Assembly (NCBI RefSeq): GCF_014256275.1
Contig: NZ_JACCFE010000002.1
Coordinates: forward strand, 5,994,001 to 6,058,000
DNA from: Rhodococcus sp. 4CII
GTDB taxonomy: Bacteria > Actinomycetota > Actinomycetes > Mycobacteriales > Mycobacteriaceae
DNA: 64,000 bases
Direction of reading: 5' to 3'
In this document: positions 34,503-43,545 of the stretch, in pieces
Numbering within the stretch: position 1 is the first letter of the stretch
Layout of the letters: the number at the start of each line of letters is the position of its first letter
Notes under the pieces: model-generated
What the model was told of the DNA's origin: nothing
The model's input: only the letters and a program-made list of their open reading frames with translations
Databases searched by the model: none
Made by a program: the position numbers and the translations under genes

Positions 34503-34761
34503 AGCTCGGATTCTCGGCGATGTACTTCTCCACGTACGAGCACGACGGGATCACGGCGAGCCCGCTCGACTTCGTGTCGTCGAGGGCGGCCTTCACCACC
34601 ACGGCAGCCAGCCCCTGCCCGCGGAACTGCGGGTACGTCACGGTGTGGTGGAAGTCGCGGGCACCGTTCCGCTCGAAGTAGTCGGCGTATCCGGCCAGTT
34701 GACCGTCGAGGTAGACCTCGAACCGGGATTCCGACATGTCGTGCTCCACCGTGGCCGCCAC
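34486..34761 (-). CDS. Small GNAT-type N-acetyltransferase (YjdJ-like)
   Basis: A 91-residue single-domain acetyltransferase of the short GCN5-related (Acetyltransf_CG) type. The beta-strand ERNGARDFHHTVTYPQFRGQGLAA holds the acetyl-CoA-binding RGQGLA loop, and SYVEKYIAENPSY forms the C-terminal helix. GTG 34761 has AGAGGAG upstream. Its target is unknown. It overlaps the DUF3558 gene downstream by 17 bases. Confidence 0.82.
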   Translation of the reverse strand: MAATVEHDMSESRFEVYLDGQLAGYADYFERNGARDFHHTVTYPQFRGQGLAAVVVKAALDDTKSSGLAVIPSCSYVEKYIAENPSYAELV

Positions 34762-34826
34762 AGATCGCTCCTCTGCTCGTGTGGCGTGCGCGCTGTCCCG
34801 CGCACGCTGTCACTCGCAGATTACCG

Positions 34827-36017
34827 TCAGTCCGCGAGGTTGGTACGCAGCAGCATGACGTTGTAGTCCGACCAGGTGGTGGCCAGGAAATACAGATCGG
34901 ATCCCTGCGCCCACGGGTGCATGTACGCGCCGTACAACTCGGGCACGTCCCGGCTGCTCACCAGCACTTCGGGTTCGCTCCAGCCGGATTCGAGACGGTC
35001 GGAGCGGCGCATGACCACCGAGTTGCCGGCATCGGTGTACATCGCGACGAACTGGCCGAGGTACTGGTTGAACTGCACCGACAACTCGCTGACCGGTCCG
35101 GGGATCACCGGGGCGGCCAGGACGGCGTTGGACTTCACCCACGCCCTGCCGTCCCAGTACTCGTACGCCGTGAGGTTCCGGATGTCCGCTTCCTTCACCC
35201 GCGACAACCGGGCGTCGCCGTTGCGCCCGGAAGGGGTGCCGAACGCGTAGACGAACCCGTCGTGCTTGACGTAGGAGCCCATCTGGAAGTTCTCGGCACC
35301 CGTTGCGGGCACGTTGGGCCGCAGCGTCAGCGGGTCCGTGATCCAGTTCTCGCCGTTGTCGACGGAGTACGCGATACCGGACGCATTGGTGACCCACTCC
35401 CCGGGGGCGCCCCAGCTCCGCACGGACATGTAGTTGATGTACTGCGTCGCGGTCGGGCCCTCGCCGACCGAGATGCCGGTGGTGGGGATGACGGTCTGCT
35501 CCACCCCGGGAATCTTCTTGCTCTGGATGATCTCCTTGGAATGGTTCGGTCCGTCGACCGGAGAATTGTCGATACTCATCCCGTTGGTGAGGTCGTGATC
35601 GGAGCTGCGCAACAGGATGTTGCTGCGCCAGTCGCCGACCAGCCCGCACAGCGGGTTGTCGCTCAGGCCCACCGTGTCGCCGAAGGCGGTGAGGATCTGA
35701 CCGCCGCCGTTGTCCCACATGATGCCGAGGTCGGTGCCGAGAACCCGGAACCGGCCGATCGTGTCGTTGGAGCTGCGGGGCCCGGTGATGTGGGCAATAG
35801 CCTGAGTTTTGCCACGCAACTCCGGAAGGCGACCGTCGCTGCCGTTGAGCCAGGGAATGGGGTTGATGCCCTGATTCCCGCTGCTCGATCCGAGGCTGCC
35901 GGTTCCGCCGAGGCACGGCGCCGCCGACGCAACGGGCGGCGCCATCGTGAAAAACGTGCAGGTAGAGGCGAGTAGGGCGGGCATCGCCAGAGAGGCGACA
36001 CGGCGGAGTCTGGTCAC
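34827..36017 (-). CDS. Secreted DUF4185 protein, candidate endo-D-arabinanase (GH183)
   Basis: A 396-residue exported protein. A hydrophobic signal peptide ends near APPVASAA (about residue 33). The DUF4185 five-bladed-propeller-like domain fills the rest, with GDTVGL, NPLCGLVGDWRSNILLRSSD, WGAPGEWVTNASGIAYSVDNGENW and GAYMHPWAQGSDLYFLATTW. DUF4185 members have been shown to be endo-D-arabinofuranases acting on mycobacterial arabinan (family GH183), so cell-wall arabinan remodelling is the best guess. AGAGGT precedes GTG 36017. Confidence 0.75.
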   Translation of the reverse strand: MTRLRRVASLAMPALLASTCTFFTMAPPVASAAPCLGGTGSLGSSSGNQGINPIPWLNGSDGRLPELRGKTQAIAHITGPRSSNDTIGRFRVLGTDLGIMWDNGGGQILTAFGDTVGLSDNPLCGLVGDWRSNILLRSSDHDLTNGMSIDNSPVDGPNHSKEIIQSKKIPGVEQTVIPTTGISVGEGPTATQYINYMSVRSWGAPGEWVTNASGIAYSVDNGENWITDPLTLRPNVPATGAENFQMGSYVKHDGFVYAFGTPSGRNGDARLSRVKEADIRNLTAYEYWDGRAWVKSNAVLAAPVIPGPVSELSVQFNQYLGQFVAMYTDAGNSVVMRRSDRLESGWSEPEVLVSSRDVPELYGAYMHPWAQGSDLYFLATTWSDYNVMLLRTNLAD

Positions 36018-36127
36018 GAGCGCACCTCTCTGCGACGAATCGAGTCGGGTCCGGTCACGCTAGCAATACCTCACCTGTCACACCAGCCCCCTGGGTAACC
36101 ATTGGGTATCGCACCCGACCTGTGTAG

Positions 36128-37501
36128 CTACAGGATCGCTCCGGGGTTGAGGATCCCCAGGGGGTCGAGGGCGTTCTTGATCCGCTGCGTCAATTCCATG
36201 ACGTCCGGGCCCACCTGGTCGGGCAGCCACGCCTTCTTCAGCCTGCCCACACCGTGCTCGCCGGTAATCGTGCCGCCGAGTGAGATTGCGAGGTCCATGA
36301 TCTCGCCGAACGCCAGGTGCGCACGTTCGGCCATTACGGCGTCCTCGGGGTCGAACACGATGAGCGGGTGTGTGTTTCCGTCGCCGGCGTGCGCGATCAC
36401 CGCCACCATCACCTCGCGCTCGCGGGAGATGGCGGCGATTCCCTCCACCAGCGCGGGCAGTTTCGGGAGCGGCACACCGACGTCCTCGAGCAGGAGGCTG
36501 CCCAATCTCTCGACCGCGGGAATCGCGAATCGCCGTGCGGCGGCGAAGGCTTCACCCTCGTCCGGGTCGTCGGTGGTGAAGACCTCGGTGGCGCCGTTGA
36601 CCCGGCACGCGTCCGCCATGGCGGAAACCTCTTCCGCCGCAATCGCTCCCGGCGCATCCGACCGGGCGATCAGCATCGCTTCCGCCGTCCGGTCCAGGCC
36701 CATCTTCAGGGCGTCCTCGACGGCGCCGATCGATGCGCGGTCCATGAACTCGAGCATCGACGGCCGCAGGGTGCGGGTGATGGCCAGCACGGTGTCGGCG
36801 GCGGCCTGGACCGAGGCGAACGACGCGACGAGGGTGCTCGACGGCGGCTGGGCGGGGATCAGTCTCAGTGTCGCCTCCGTGACGATGCCGAGGGTTCCCT
36901 CGCTCCCGACGAACAATTTGGTCAGCGACAGTCCGGCCACGTCCTTGAGGCGCGGACCGCCCAGGCGCACGTCGGTGCCGTCCGCGAGAACCACCCGCAG
37001 CGCCAGGACGTAGTCCGTGGTGACGCCGTACTTGACGCAGCACAGGCCGCCCGCGTTGGTCGCGACGTTGCCGCCGATCGAGCACATCTCGAACGACGAC
37101 GGATCGGGGGGGTACCACAGGCCGTGCTCGGCGGCCGCGGCCTTCACCTCGGCGTTGAACAGGCCGGGTTCGACGACGGCGATGCGGGTGATCGGGTCCA
37201 CGTCGATCCGCCGCATGCGCTCGGTGCTGATCACCACGCTGCCCGCCACCGCGGTGGCCCCGCCGCTGAGCCCGGAGCCCGCTCCCCGGGGAATCACCGG
37301 GACCGTGTGCTCGGTGGCCCAGCGCATCACCGTCTGGACGTCCTCGGTCGTCGTGGGGCGGGCGACGGCGCGGGGAAGGGCCGCCTGGGGGTCGCGCGCC
37401 CAGTCCTGTCGGTACGACGCCAGGATGTCCGGGTCGGTCACGAGGCAACCCTGGGGGAGTGCGTCGGCGAGCTCTGCGAGTGCGCCGTCGGTGACCGTCA
37501 T
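36128..37501 (-). CDS. FAD-linked oxidase, GlcD/D-lactate dehydrogenase type
   Basis: A 457-residue VAO/PCMH flavoprotein. The FAD-binding domain has VIPRGAGSGLSGGATA and the PPDPSSFEMCSIGGNVATNAGGLCCVKYG segment; the C-terminal domain holds HAGDGNTHPLIVF and ITGEHGVGRLKKAWL. It should oxidise glycolate, D-lactate or another 2-hydroxyacid. No GlcE or GlcF partner lies adjacent, so it resembles a single-subunit D-lactate/D-2-hydroxyglutarate-type enzyme. AGGAG supports ATG 37501. Confidence 0.85.
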   Translation of the reverse strand: MTVTDGALAELADALPQGCLVTDPDILASYRQDWARDPQAALPRAVARPTTTEDVQTVMRWATEHTVPVIPRGAGSGLSGGATAVAGSVVISTERMRRIDVDPITRIAVVEPGLFNAEVKAAAAEHGLWYPPDPSSFEMCSIGGNVATNAGGLCCVKYGVTTDYVLALRVVLADGTDVRLGGPRLKDVAGLSLTKLFVGSEGTLGIVTEATLRLIPAQPPSSTLVASFASVQAAADTVLAITRTLRPSMLEFMDRASIGAVEDALKMGLDRTAEAMLIARSDAPGAIAAEEVSAMADACRVNGATEVFTTDDPDEGEAFAAARRFAIPAVERLGSLLLEDVGVPLPKLPALVEGIAAISREREVMVAVIAHAGDGNTHPLIVFDPEDAVMAERAHLAFGEIMDLAISLGGTITGEHGVGRLKKAWLPDQVGPDVMELTQRIKNALDPLGILNPGAIL

Positions 37502-38013
37502 CGGAACTCCTGGAATGCGGGTGTCGGGAGTCCCGACGGTAGCCCAGCCGCCCGCACGTGTCCTCGAATTGGTCAGTCGTCCAACTGGGTCGATTCCGAC
37601 CCCGACTCGCGGATATCGCCCCAACCTGGACGTTCGGTGCAGAAGGGGGACTCCATTAGCCCATCGGTTAGTTACTTACGCGTAGGAGTCTCACGATGTG
37701 GGATCAGGGGGGTGAATTTTTTCGGGCACTGTCGGATGGCATGGGAAACCGGGCGTGGGGGAGAAAATGCAGGTAGAGGCGTCTCGCGGAACGTGAGAAC
37801 CCGGACAAAACGGGTGTAACACAGGTCACATTCGTCCCTCTGTTACCGGATCGTATCGACCAGGCAATGCAAAACCCCGCTTCTACGGGTTAGCGTCTTG
37901 CATCGTCAAACACCGGCGAGGCGTTACACCCAAACGGAGATTCTCACTAAATGTGAGCCAGAACACGGTTGGGGCCGGGTTTTGCCGCACCGACCCTGGA
38001 AGGACCCGCACCG
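37502..38013. other. 512-bp non-coding region with structured leader
   Basis: This spacer separates the divergent glcD-like gene and a small hypothetical gene. It contains a CRP/GlxR-like site (TGTAACACAGGTCACA at 37815-37830, one or two mismatches), an ATGCAA...TTGCAT inverted repeat enclosing AACCC...GGGTT (37867-37903), and a CTCAC-taaat-GTGAG hairpin (37943-37957). The last two lie within 150 bases of the small gene and may form its 5' leader. No coding frame is convincing. Confidence 0.4.
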
Positions 38014-38343
38014 ATGAATGCACTCCACCGAGATCCCAGCAGCTACATCTCCGCGATGTTCTCGTACGAGTTCCTCGATGGTGGCATCGACTACGACTCC
38101 ATCGAACAGATCCATCGCGGCGAGTTCGACGAATGGATCTTCGCCCTGGCGGGTTCGGGGTTGTTCACCAACGAGGAAGTTCGGTCCATGGTCCAGGAAT
38201 GGCGCCTGAACCCCAAGACCCTCCTCAACACGCTTCTCGCGGACGCCGACGAGGTCACCGCGAAGCGCTGCGAGGTCACCTGGGCAGCACTCGACCGCGT
38301 GGCTCCGTTCACCCCGTCCGTGCCCGTCGCCGTCTTCGGCTGA
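38014..38343 (+). CDS. Hypothetical protein with long 5' leader
   Basis: A 109-residue soluble protein of no recognised family. It is mostly helical by composition, with an acidic first half (FLDGGIDYDSIEQIHRGEFDEWIFALAGSGLF) and a C-terminal WAALDRVAPF stretch. AAGGAC lies upstream of ATG 38014, and an in-frame start at 37969 is less likely. The long upstream region with hairpins and a CRP-like site suggests regulated expression. No functional call is possible. Confidence 0.6.
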   Translation: MNALHRDPSSYISAMFSYEFLDGGIDYDSIEQIHRGEFDEWIFALAGSGLFTNEEVRSMVQEWRLNPKTLLNTLLADADEVTAKRCEVTWAALDRVAPFTPSVPVAVFG

Positions 38344-38372
38344 CGGCCTCCGCGTCGCAGGGCTCGCCGTCG

Positions 38373-39056
38373 TCACACGAAATCGGTTCGATCTCCGTTC
38401 ACGACGATCGCCTGATCGTCCGTCAAGGTGCGGTATTCGATGCCGGCGAGCCTCAGCGCGGTGACGGTGCGCCGGACGGCGGCCGCGTCCTCCAGGGGCA
38501 CGGCGTCTTCGGCCCCTGACGGCCCCACAGGCGGGTGATGCGGCACGATCGCGAAACTCACCACGCCCAGGCCGTCCCAGAGCGGCTCCATGCCACACGT
38601 TGCGACCACCTCCGCCGGGTCATCGGAGGAGTCGAGACCGTGCAGCGTCGGAGTCATCACACACGCCCCCGCGCTGTACCCGGCGTACACGAGCGAGTCC
38701 TTCCGTAGCAGCTCCGGGATCACCCGGTCCGCCCCGCTCCGGGCCATCTGCGCGCGCAACACGAACGTGTTGCCGCCGCGCACCCACAGCATGTCGAGCC
38801 CGTCCAGCCGTTCGGTCAGCGCCGCGGCCCGCGCCCGGCCGTCCTCGCCGATGTAGTCGCGTAAATCCACCTCCTCCGGGGTGAAGCCCAGTCGTGTCAG
38901 CGGCATCACATCGCTCACGACCGCGGAGGTCCGCGCCGCCCGCGGCCACGCGTCCGCCGCCGCCGCGATCACCCCGACACGCCCCGGGCTCCCGGCGAGC
39001 GACATCAGCGGCGCGGGATCCGCGCCGAACCGATACGAGGACAGGAACAGGCGCAC
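38373..39056 (-). CDS. Peptidase E-like protein (S51, class I glutamine amidotransferase fold)
   Basis: A 227-residue S51-type hydrolase. MLWVRGGNTFVLRAQM matches the GGNTF block, and the nucleophile lies in the YAGYSAGACV elbow; a late VPHHPP stretch may give the histidine. Peptidase E cleaves Asp-X dipeptides, but several relatives have other roles. GTG 39056 starts five bases after the end of the MDMPI-like gene, so the two are cotranscribed. Confidence 0.8.
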   Translation of the reverse strand: MRLFLSSYRFGADPAPLMSLAGSPGRVGVIAAAADAWPRAARTSAVVSDVMPLTRLGFTPEEVDLRDYIGEDGRARAAALTERLDGLDMLWVRGGNTFVLRAQMARSGADRVIPELLRKDSLVYAGYSAGACVMTPTLHGLDSSDDPAEVVATCGMEPLWDGLGVVSFAIVPHHPPVGPSGAEDAVPLEDAAAVRRTVTALRLAGIEYRTLTDDQAIVVNGDRTDFV

Positions 39057-39061
39057 CGCGG

Positions 39062-39880
39062 TCAGATCGTGAACGCGAGGTTGTCGACGATCCTCCTGCC
39101 CGCGGCGGTGTCACCGCTCAATGCGATCTCGTCGCGATGGTCCGCCGCCGTCGTCCGTCCTCCCGCCAAGCGGGTGAACAGCCGGGAGTCGAGGGTCACG
39201 GTGGTCGTCGCGGCGGACGGCAGCTCGTCGACCACCGCGGCCCTGCCGTCGACGGCGATGTGGATGTTCCGCGCGAGCGGTCCCGTCAGCACGAGGGTGA
39301 TCCGCGACCCGTCCGGGGCCTTGCCGCGCTTGCCCACGAGGAACGCGACGGCGCCGGCGATCTCCTCGAACGCCGTCTCGCCGCGCGGGCCCCCCTCGTC
39401 GCCGGGCAGCGCGAGCGCGTCCCGCAGGTCGAGTTCGTGCATCCAGCAGTCGAACAACCGGATGCGCATGAACCGGAGATACGGCGCCGGGCCGACCGGC
39501 GTGGTGGTCTCGGCCGCGAACATCTCTTCGGTCATCTCGCCGAGCTCCGACCGTCTGCGGGCGGTGATCGTCCGGAACCGCTCGAGCATCTCCGGTCCGG
39601 GGCACCTGCGCAGTCCCTCGACCCACTCCTCGTTGAACGCCCCGATCTCGTTGCGCACGTGGCCGAGGCTGCGGACGTCGATGCTGGTGTGGGGTGCGGA
39701 GATTCCGGCGAGGAGCGATTCGGTGCCGATGAGATGCGCGGTGACGTCGTGGACGGTCCATCCGGGCAGCGCGGTGGGCGTGAACCACGCGTCGCCGGAC
39801 AGCGAGGACAGCACCTCGTCGAGCACGTTCCATTCCTCGAACAATGCGTCGAGGATCGGTTCCTTCTGCAGGGCAGTCAC
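39062..39880 (-). CDS. Maleylpyruvate-isomerase-fold mycothiol-dependent enzyme (DinB/MDMPI)
   Basis: A 272-residue protein with the MDMPI/DinB four-helix N-terminal domain. The metal histidines lie in TAHLIGTE (H49) and in the CWMHELDLRDAL block, and LPGWTVHDV is typical. A C-terminal SCP2-like region follows. The family uses mycothiol, the thiol of actinobacteria, in isomerisations or conjugations; the substrate here is unknown. AGGAGG lies ten bases before GTG 39880. Confidence 0.82.
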   Translation of the reverse strand: MTALQKEPILDALFEEWNVLDEVLSSLSGDAWFTPTALPGWTVHDVTAHLIGTESLLAGISAPHTSIDVRSLGHVRNEIGAFNEEWVEGLRRCPGPEMLERFRTITARRRSELGEMTEEMFAAETTTPVGPAPYLRFMRIRLFDCWMHELDLRDALALPGDEGGPRGETAFEEIAGAVAFLVGKRGKAPDGSRITLVLTGPLARNIHIAVDGRAAVVDELPSAATTTVTLDSRLFTRLAGGRTTAADHRDEIALSGDTAAGRRIVDNLAFTI

Positions 39881-40047
39881 GAGTCGTACGCCTCCTTTTG
39901 CCTCAACTCTAGGACCTCCCGGCGGAGTGCCCGGGCATTTTCGCCGCGGGCGGACGAATGCGCCGGTGACGGCCACGAAGGACTCCCCGTCCCGGGTTCG
40001 GTGTGGTAGACCGATGGTGAGAATCTCCATTAACAAAAGGAGTGCGG

Positions 40048-41589
40048 ATGTTCCCTGGAAACTTCGTGGCGACCACCCCGGACAAGCCCGCTGTCATTCG
40101 TCCCTCGACGGGGGAGCGGCTCACTTACCGGGAGCTGGACGAGCGGTCCACCCGCCTCGCACGGCACCTGCGCTCGCTCGGCCTGGAGGTTGGCGACCAT
40201 CTGGCGCTCGTGTCGAGCAACGACCTCCGGGTCCTCGAGGTGTACTGGGCGGCGCTGCGATCCGGGCTGTACATCACCGTGGTCAACTGGCATCTCACCC
40301 CGGAGGAGGCCGGGTACGTCGTCGACGACTGCGGAGCCGAGGTCCTCATCGTGTCCGCCGACGCGGGCGGTGCGGTCCCGCGCGACCCGGCACAGCTTCC
40401 CCATGTCCGCCACCGTCTCGTATACGGCGGCGAACTCGACGGATTCGACAGCTACGAAGGGGCCGTCGCGGCGCAGTCGGCCGAACCGCTCGGGTCGCAA
40501 CCCCGCGGACAGGACATGCTGTATTCCTCGGGCACCACCGGCAGGCCGAAGGGGATCAAACCCGCTCTCCCCGAGGGGGAAGTGGACACCACGACGGATC
40601 CGTACACCGCGGTGTTCGCCCCGATGTACGGATTCGACTCGGACACCGTCTATCTGTGCCCCGCGCCTCTGTATCACGCTGCGCCGCTGCGCTTCTGCGG
40701 CACCATCACCTCCGTCGGCGGCACCATCGTCCTGATGGACCGATTCGACGCCGAGGAATCACTGCGGCTCATCGACGAGTACCGGGTCACCCACAGTCAG
40801 TGGGTTCCGACGATGTTCGTCCGGATGCTCAAGCTGCCGAAGGACGTTCGCGACAAGTTCGACGTGTCGAGCCTGAAGGTGGCCATCCACGCGGCGGCGC
40901 CCTGCCCGCCCGACGTGAAACGGTCGATGATCGAATGGTGGGGTCCGGTGATCCACGAGTACTACGCCTCCACCGAAGGCGCCGGTGCAACGTTCATCGA
41001 CAGCGCCCAGGCTCTCGCCAAGCCGGGGTCGGTCGGCCACGACGGCGTGATGGGCGTCGTCCACATCTGCGACGACGACGGTGCAGACGTCCCCGTCGGC
41101 GACATCGGCACCGTGTACTGGGAGCGGGAGGAGCGGCCGTTCGAGTATCACAACGACCCGGCCAAGACCGACGCCGCGACGCACCCCGACCATCCGACGT
41201 GGACCACGAGCGGCGACATCGGATACATCGACTCCGACCGCTTCCTCTACCTCACGGACCGGGCCGCGTTCATGATCATCTCCGGTGGAGTGAACATCTA
41301 CCCCCAGGAGTCGGAGAACGTTCTCACCATGCATCCCAAGGTGTTCGACGTCGCCGTGATCGGCGTGCCCGACGAGGAGATGGGCGAACAGGTCAAAGCC
41401 GTCGTGCAACTCGTCGACGGGGTGGAGCCGTCGGACGCCGTTGCCCGCGAACTACTCGAGTACGTGCGCGACCGGGTCAGCCATTTCAAGGCGCCCCGCA
41501 GCATCGACTTCTCCGACGACCTGCCGCGCACGCCCACCGGCAAACTCGTCAAGCACAAGCTCCGGGCCCGCTATCTGAACGCCGGCTGA
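40048..41589 (+). CDS. Acyl-CoA synthetase (FadD-type)
   Basis: A 513-residue AMP-forming ligase. YSSGTTGRPKGIK is the P-loop, HEYYASTEGAG the A5 motif, TSGDIGYID and DRAAFMIISGGVNIYPQE the hinge, and PRTPTGKLVKH carries the catalytic lysine. Overall it resembles fatty/aryl acyl-CoA synthetases of mycolata (FadD4-like by memory). AAAAGGAG lies five bases before ATG 40048. It is divergent from the MDMPI/peptidase pair. Substrate unknown. Confidence 0.88.
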   Translation: MFPGNFVATTPDKPAVIRPSTGERLTYRELDERSTRLARHLRSLGLEVGDHLALVSSNDLRVLEVYWAALRSGLYITVVNWHLTPEEAGYVVDDCGAEVLIVSADAGGAVPRDPAQLPHVRHRLVYGGELDGFDSYEGAVAAQSAEPLGSQPRGQDMLYSSGTTGRPKGIKPALPEGEVDTTTDPYTAVFAPMYGFDSDTVYLCPAPLYHAAPLRFCGTITSVGGTIVLMDRFDAEESLRLIDEYRVTHSQWVPTMFVRMLKLPKDVRDKFDVSSLKVAIHAAAPCPPDVKRSMIEWWGPVIHEYYASTEGAGATFIDSAQALAKPGSVGHDGVMGVVHICDDDGADVPVGDIGTVYWEREERPFEYHNDPAKTDAATHPDHPTWTTSGDIGYIDSDRFLYLTDRAAFMIISGGVNIYPQESENVLTMHPKVFDVAVIGVPDEEMGEQVKAVVQLVDGVEPSDAVARELLEYVRDRVSHFKAPRSIDFSDDLPRTPTGKLVKHKLRARYLNAG

Positions 41590-41600
41590 ACTCTTGCCCG

Positions 41601-41765
41601 TCACCTGTCCGGCGCCGATCCGCAGCGCGGGCACGTGCCCGCGGCGCGATCGGTGACGAACAACCCGCAGTCCGGGCACACGCGGTCCAGCCAGCAGACG
41701 GGATCGCCGCCGACGTCGTCGTCCGAGTCGCCGACGGGCACCGCCTCCTCGCGGCGGGTCGTCAC
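41601..41765 (-). CDS. Small zinc-ribbon protein
   Basis: A 54-residue protein, GTG start at 41765 overlapping the DUF488 stop (GTGA). Its C-terminal half holds a rubredoxin-like CPDC...CPRC zinc ribbon with an 11-residue spacer (LFVTDRAAGT region), preceded by an acidic N-terminus and VCWLDRV. It probably accompanies DUF488 as a structural or binding partner. It is too short for routine calling but the motif and coupling support it. Confidence 0.65.
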   Translation of the reverse strand: MTTRREEAVPVGDSDDDVGGDPVCWLDRVCPDCGLFVTDRAAGTCPRCGSAPDR

Positions 41766-42163
41766 AACCGGTCCCGCATGTAGTCGGCGAGAACCTCGGC
41801 GTGGCTGTGGGTGACGTCCTTGGTGGCCGTGAGAAGAACGATCGGGCGCCCGTGCGCGAGTTCCTGCACCCGCGCGACCGCCTTCCGGCCGGTCGGCGAA
41901 TCCAACTCGTGGACGTACCGCTCGCGGAACTCGCTGAACGCGGCGACGTCGTGCGAGTACCAGTGACGTAACTCCGTCGACGGCGCGAGGTCCTTGGCCC
42001 AGTCGTCGAAATGGAACGCGTCCTTGCGGAGGCCCCGCGGCCAGAGCCGGTCCACGAACAGTCGCAGTCCGTCGCCCTCGGTCGGATGGTCGTAGACCCG
42101 TTCGACCACGACGGGTGGGCCGGCGGTGACGTCCGCCGCGCTCCGTTCCTTCGGTTTGCTCAT
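41762..42163 (-). CDS. DUF488 (YeaO-like) protein
   Basis: A 133-residue DUF488 protein. VVERVYD is the first strand, FVDRLWPRGLRKDAFHFDDWAKDLAPSTELRHWYSHD is the conserved core and IVLLTATKDVTHSHAEVLADY the C-terminal block. The fold is soluble and of unknown function, sometimes near heavy-metal or stress genes. Followed by the coupled zinc-ribbon gene and divergent from pntAA across a 269-bp spacer. Confidence 0.85.
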   Translation of the reverse strand: MSKPKERSAADVTAGPPVVVERVYDHPTEGDGLRLFVDRLWPRGLRKDAFHFDDWAKDLAPSTELRHWYSHDVAAFSEFRERYVHELDSPTGRKAVARVQELAHGRPIVLLTATKDVTHSHAEVLADYMRDRL

Positions 42164-42217
42164 GATCGAACCTCCGCTTCCGTGCGGTGTCTACCGTCAG
42201 ACTACGACTGAACGTCG

Positions 42218-42233
42218 TGTGACCGGGTTCACA
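42218..42233. promoter_or_regulatory. CRP/GlxR-type site upstream of pntAA
   Basis: TGTGACCGGGTTCACA has both half-sites of TGTGA-N6-TCACA intact. It lies about 200 bases before pntAA and 55 bases before the DUF488 start. cAMP-linked control of the transhydrogenase is possible. Confidence 0.5.
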
Positions 42234-42327
42234 AACGGGGAGAAAGTTCTGTGACAACGACTGTTCGGACTCGATTCAGACGCCTATCCACAGACTTCTC
42301 TGTTCCCTACGTCACGCTTTCTCTGGC

Positions 42328-42333
42328 TACTAT
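42328..42333 (+). promoter_or_regulatory. Candidate -10 of the pnt operon
   Basis: TACTAT fits TANNNT and is about 100 bases upstream of the pntAA start, downstream of the CRP-like site. The -35 is unclear. AGGAAG precedes ATG 42433 as the ribosome binding site. Confidence 0.3.
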
Positions 42334-42432
42334 CAGCTCAACTCAGTCGAGGTGGGAGAGATTTTCCCGCTCATCATCGGTTGATCGCCGCTCGTCGCGG
42401 CACACACATCATCTACCGCAGGAAGTCGATAC

Positions 42433-43545
42433 ATGGATACATCGCAGAGCGCGTCCACCGCGCGCCCGACGGTCGGTGTCGTTCGGGAGTCGAACGACGG
42501 TGAGCGTCGGGTGGCGTTGGTGCCGAAGGTCGTGGCCGCGTTGATCGCCAAGGGCGTCGACGTGGTCGTCGAGTCGGGGGCCGGGTTGGGCGCGTTGATT
42601 CCGGACGAGTTGTACACCGAGGCGGGGGCGAAGATCGCCGACCCGTGGTCGGCGGACGTGATCGTGAAGGTGGCGCCGCCGTCGGACGAGGAAGTCGGCC
42701 GCCTGTCGTCGGGGCAGACGTTGATCGGGTTCCTCGCCCCCCGCAATCAGGACAATCAGGTGGCCGCGCTGAAGGCGGCCGGCGTGCAGGCCTTCGCGGT
42801 GGAGGCGATCCCGCGGATCTCCCGCGCCCAGGTGATGGACGCGTTGTCGTCGCAGGCGAACGTGTCCGGGTACAAGTCGGTGCTGCTCGCGGCGTCGGAG
42901 TCGACCCGGTTCTTCCCGATGCTCACCACCGCGGCCGGCACGGTCAAGCCGGCGTCGGTGCTGGTCCTCGGTGTCGGTGTCGCCGGTCTGCAGGCGTTGG
43001 CGACGGCGAAGCGGCTCGGCGGCCGGGCCACCGGCTACGACGTCCGCCCGGAGGTCGCCGATCAGGTGCGGTCGGTCGGTGCGCAGTGGCTCGATCTGGG
43101 GATCGACGCCGCCGGTGAGGGCGGCTACGCCCGCGAGCTGACCGAGGCCGAACGGGCGCAGCAGCAGCAGGCGCTCGAGGATGCGATCAAGGGCTTCGAC
43201 GTGGTCATCACCACCGCCCTGGTGCCGGGTCGTCCGGCACCCCGGTTGGTGACCGCCGCCGCGGTCGAGGGCATGAAGCCCGGCAGTGTGGTGGTCGACC
43301 TGGCCGGGGAGACCGGCGGCAACTGCGAGCTCACCGAGCCCGGTCAGACCGTCGTCAAGCACGGGGTGACGATCTGCTCGCCGCTGAACCTGCCCGCCAG
43401 CATGCCCGAGCACGCGTCGGAGCTGTACTCGAAGAACATCTCCGCCCTGCTGGAGCTGATGTTGGTCGAGGGCCGGTTGGCTCCCGATTTCTCGGACGAG
43501 GTCCTCGCCGCGTCCTGCGTCACCCGTGAGGAGGGTGTGTCCTAG
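42433..43545 (+). CDS. pntAA: NAD(P) transhydrogenase subunit alpha, part 1
   Basis: A 370-residue soluble NAD(H)-binding domain I of proton-translocating transhydrogenase. VGVVRESNDGERRVALVPKVV and the VLVLGVGVAGLQALATAKRLG dinucleotide fold are characteristic, as are SGYKSVLLAA and PGRPAPRLV. With PntAB and PntB it transfers hydride from NADH to NADP+ driven by proton entry, supplying NADPH for lipid synthesis. The start of pntAB directly follows the stop codon. Confidence 0.93.
   Translation: MDTSQSASTARPTVGVVRESNDGERRVALVPKVVAALIAKGVDVVVESGAGLGALIPDELYTEAGAKIADPWSADVIVKVAPPSDEEVGRLSSGQTLIGFLAPRNQDNQVAALKAAGVQAFAVEAIPRISRAQVMDALSSQANVSGYKSVLLAASESTRFFPMLTTAAGTVKPASVLVLGVGVAGLQALATAKRLGGRATGYDVRPEVADQVRSVGAQWLDLGIDAAGEGGYARELTEAERAQQQQALEDAIKGFDVVITTALVPGRPAPRLVTAAAVEGMKPGSVVVDLAGETGGNCELTEPGQTVVKHGVTICSPLNLPASMPEHASELYSKNISALLELMLVEGRLAPDFSDEVLAASCVTREEGVS

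Noticed and set aside
41601..42257. 218-codon frame fusing DUF488 and zinc-ribbon sequence
   Set aside because: Its first part reads DUF488 in the wrong frame; only the last 54 codons form a gene.
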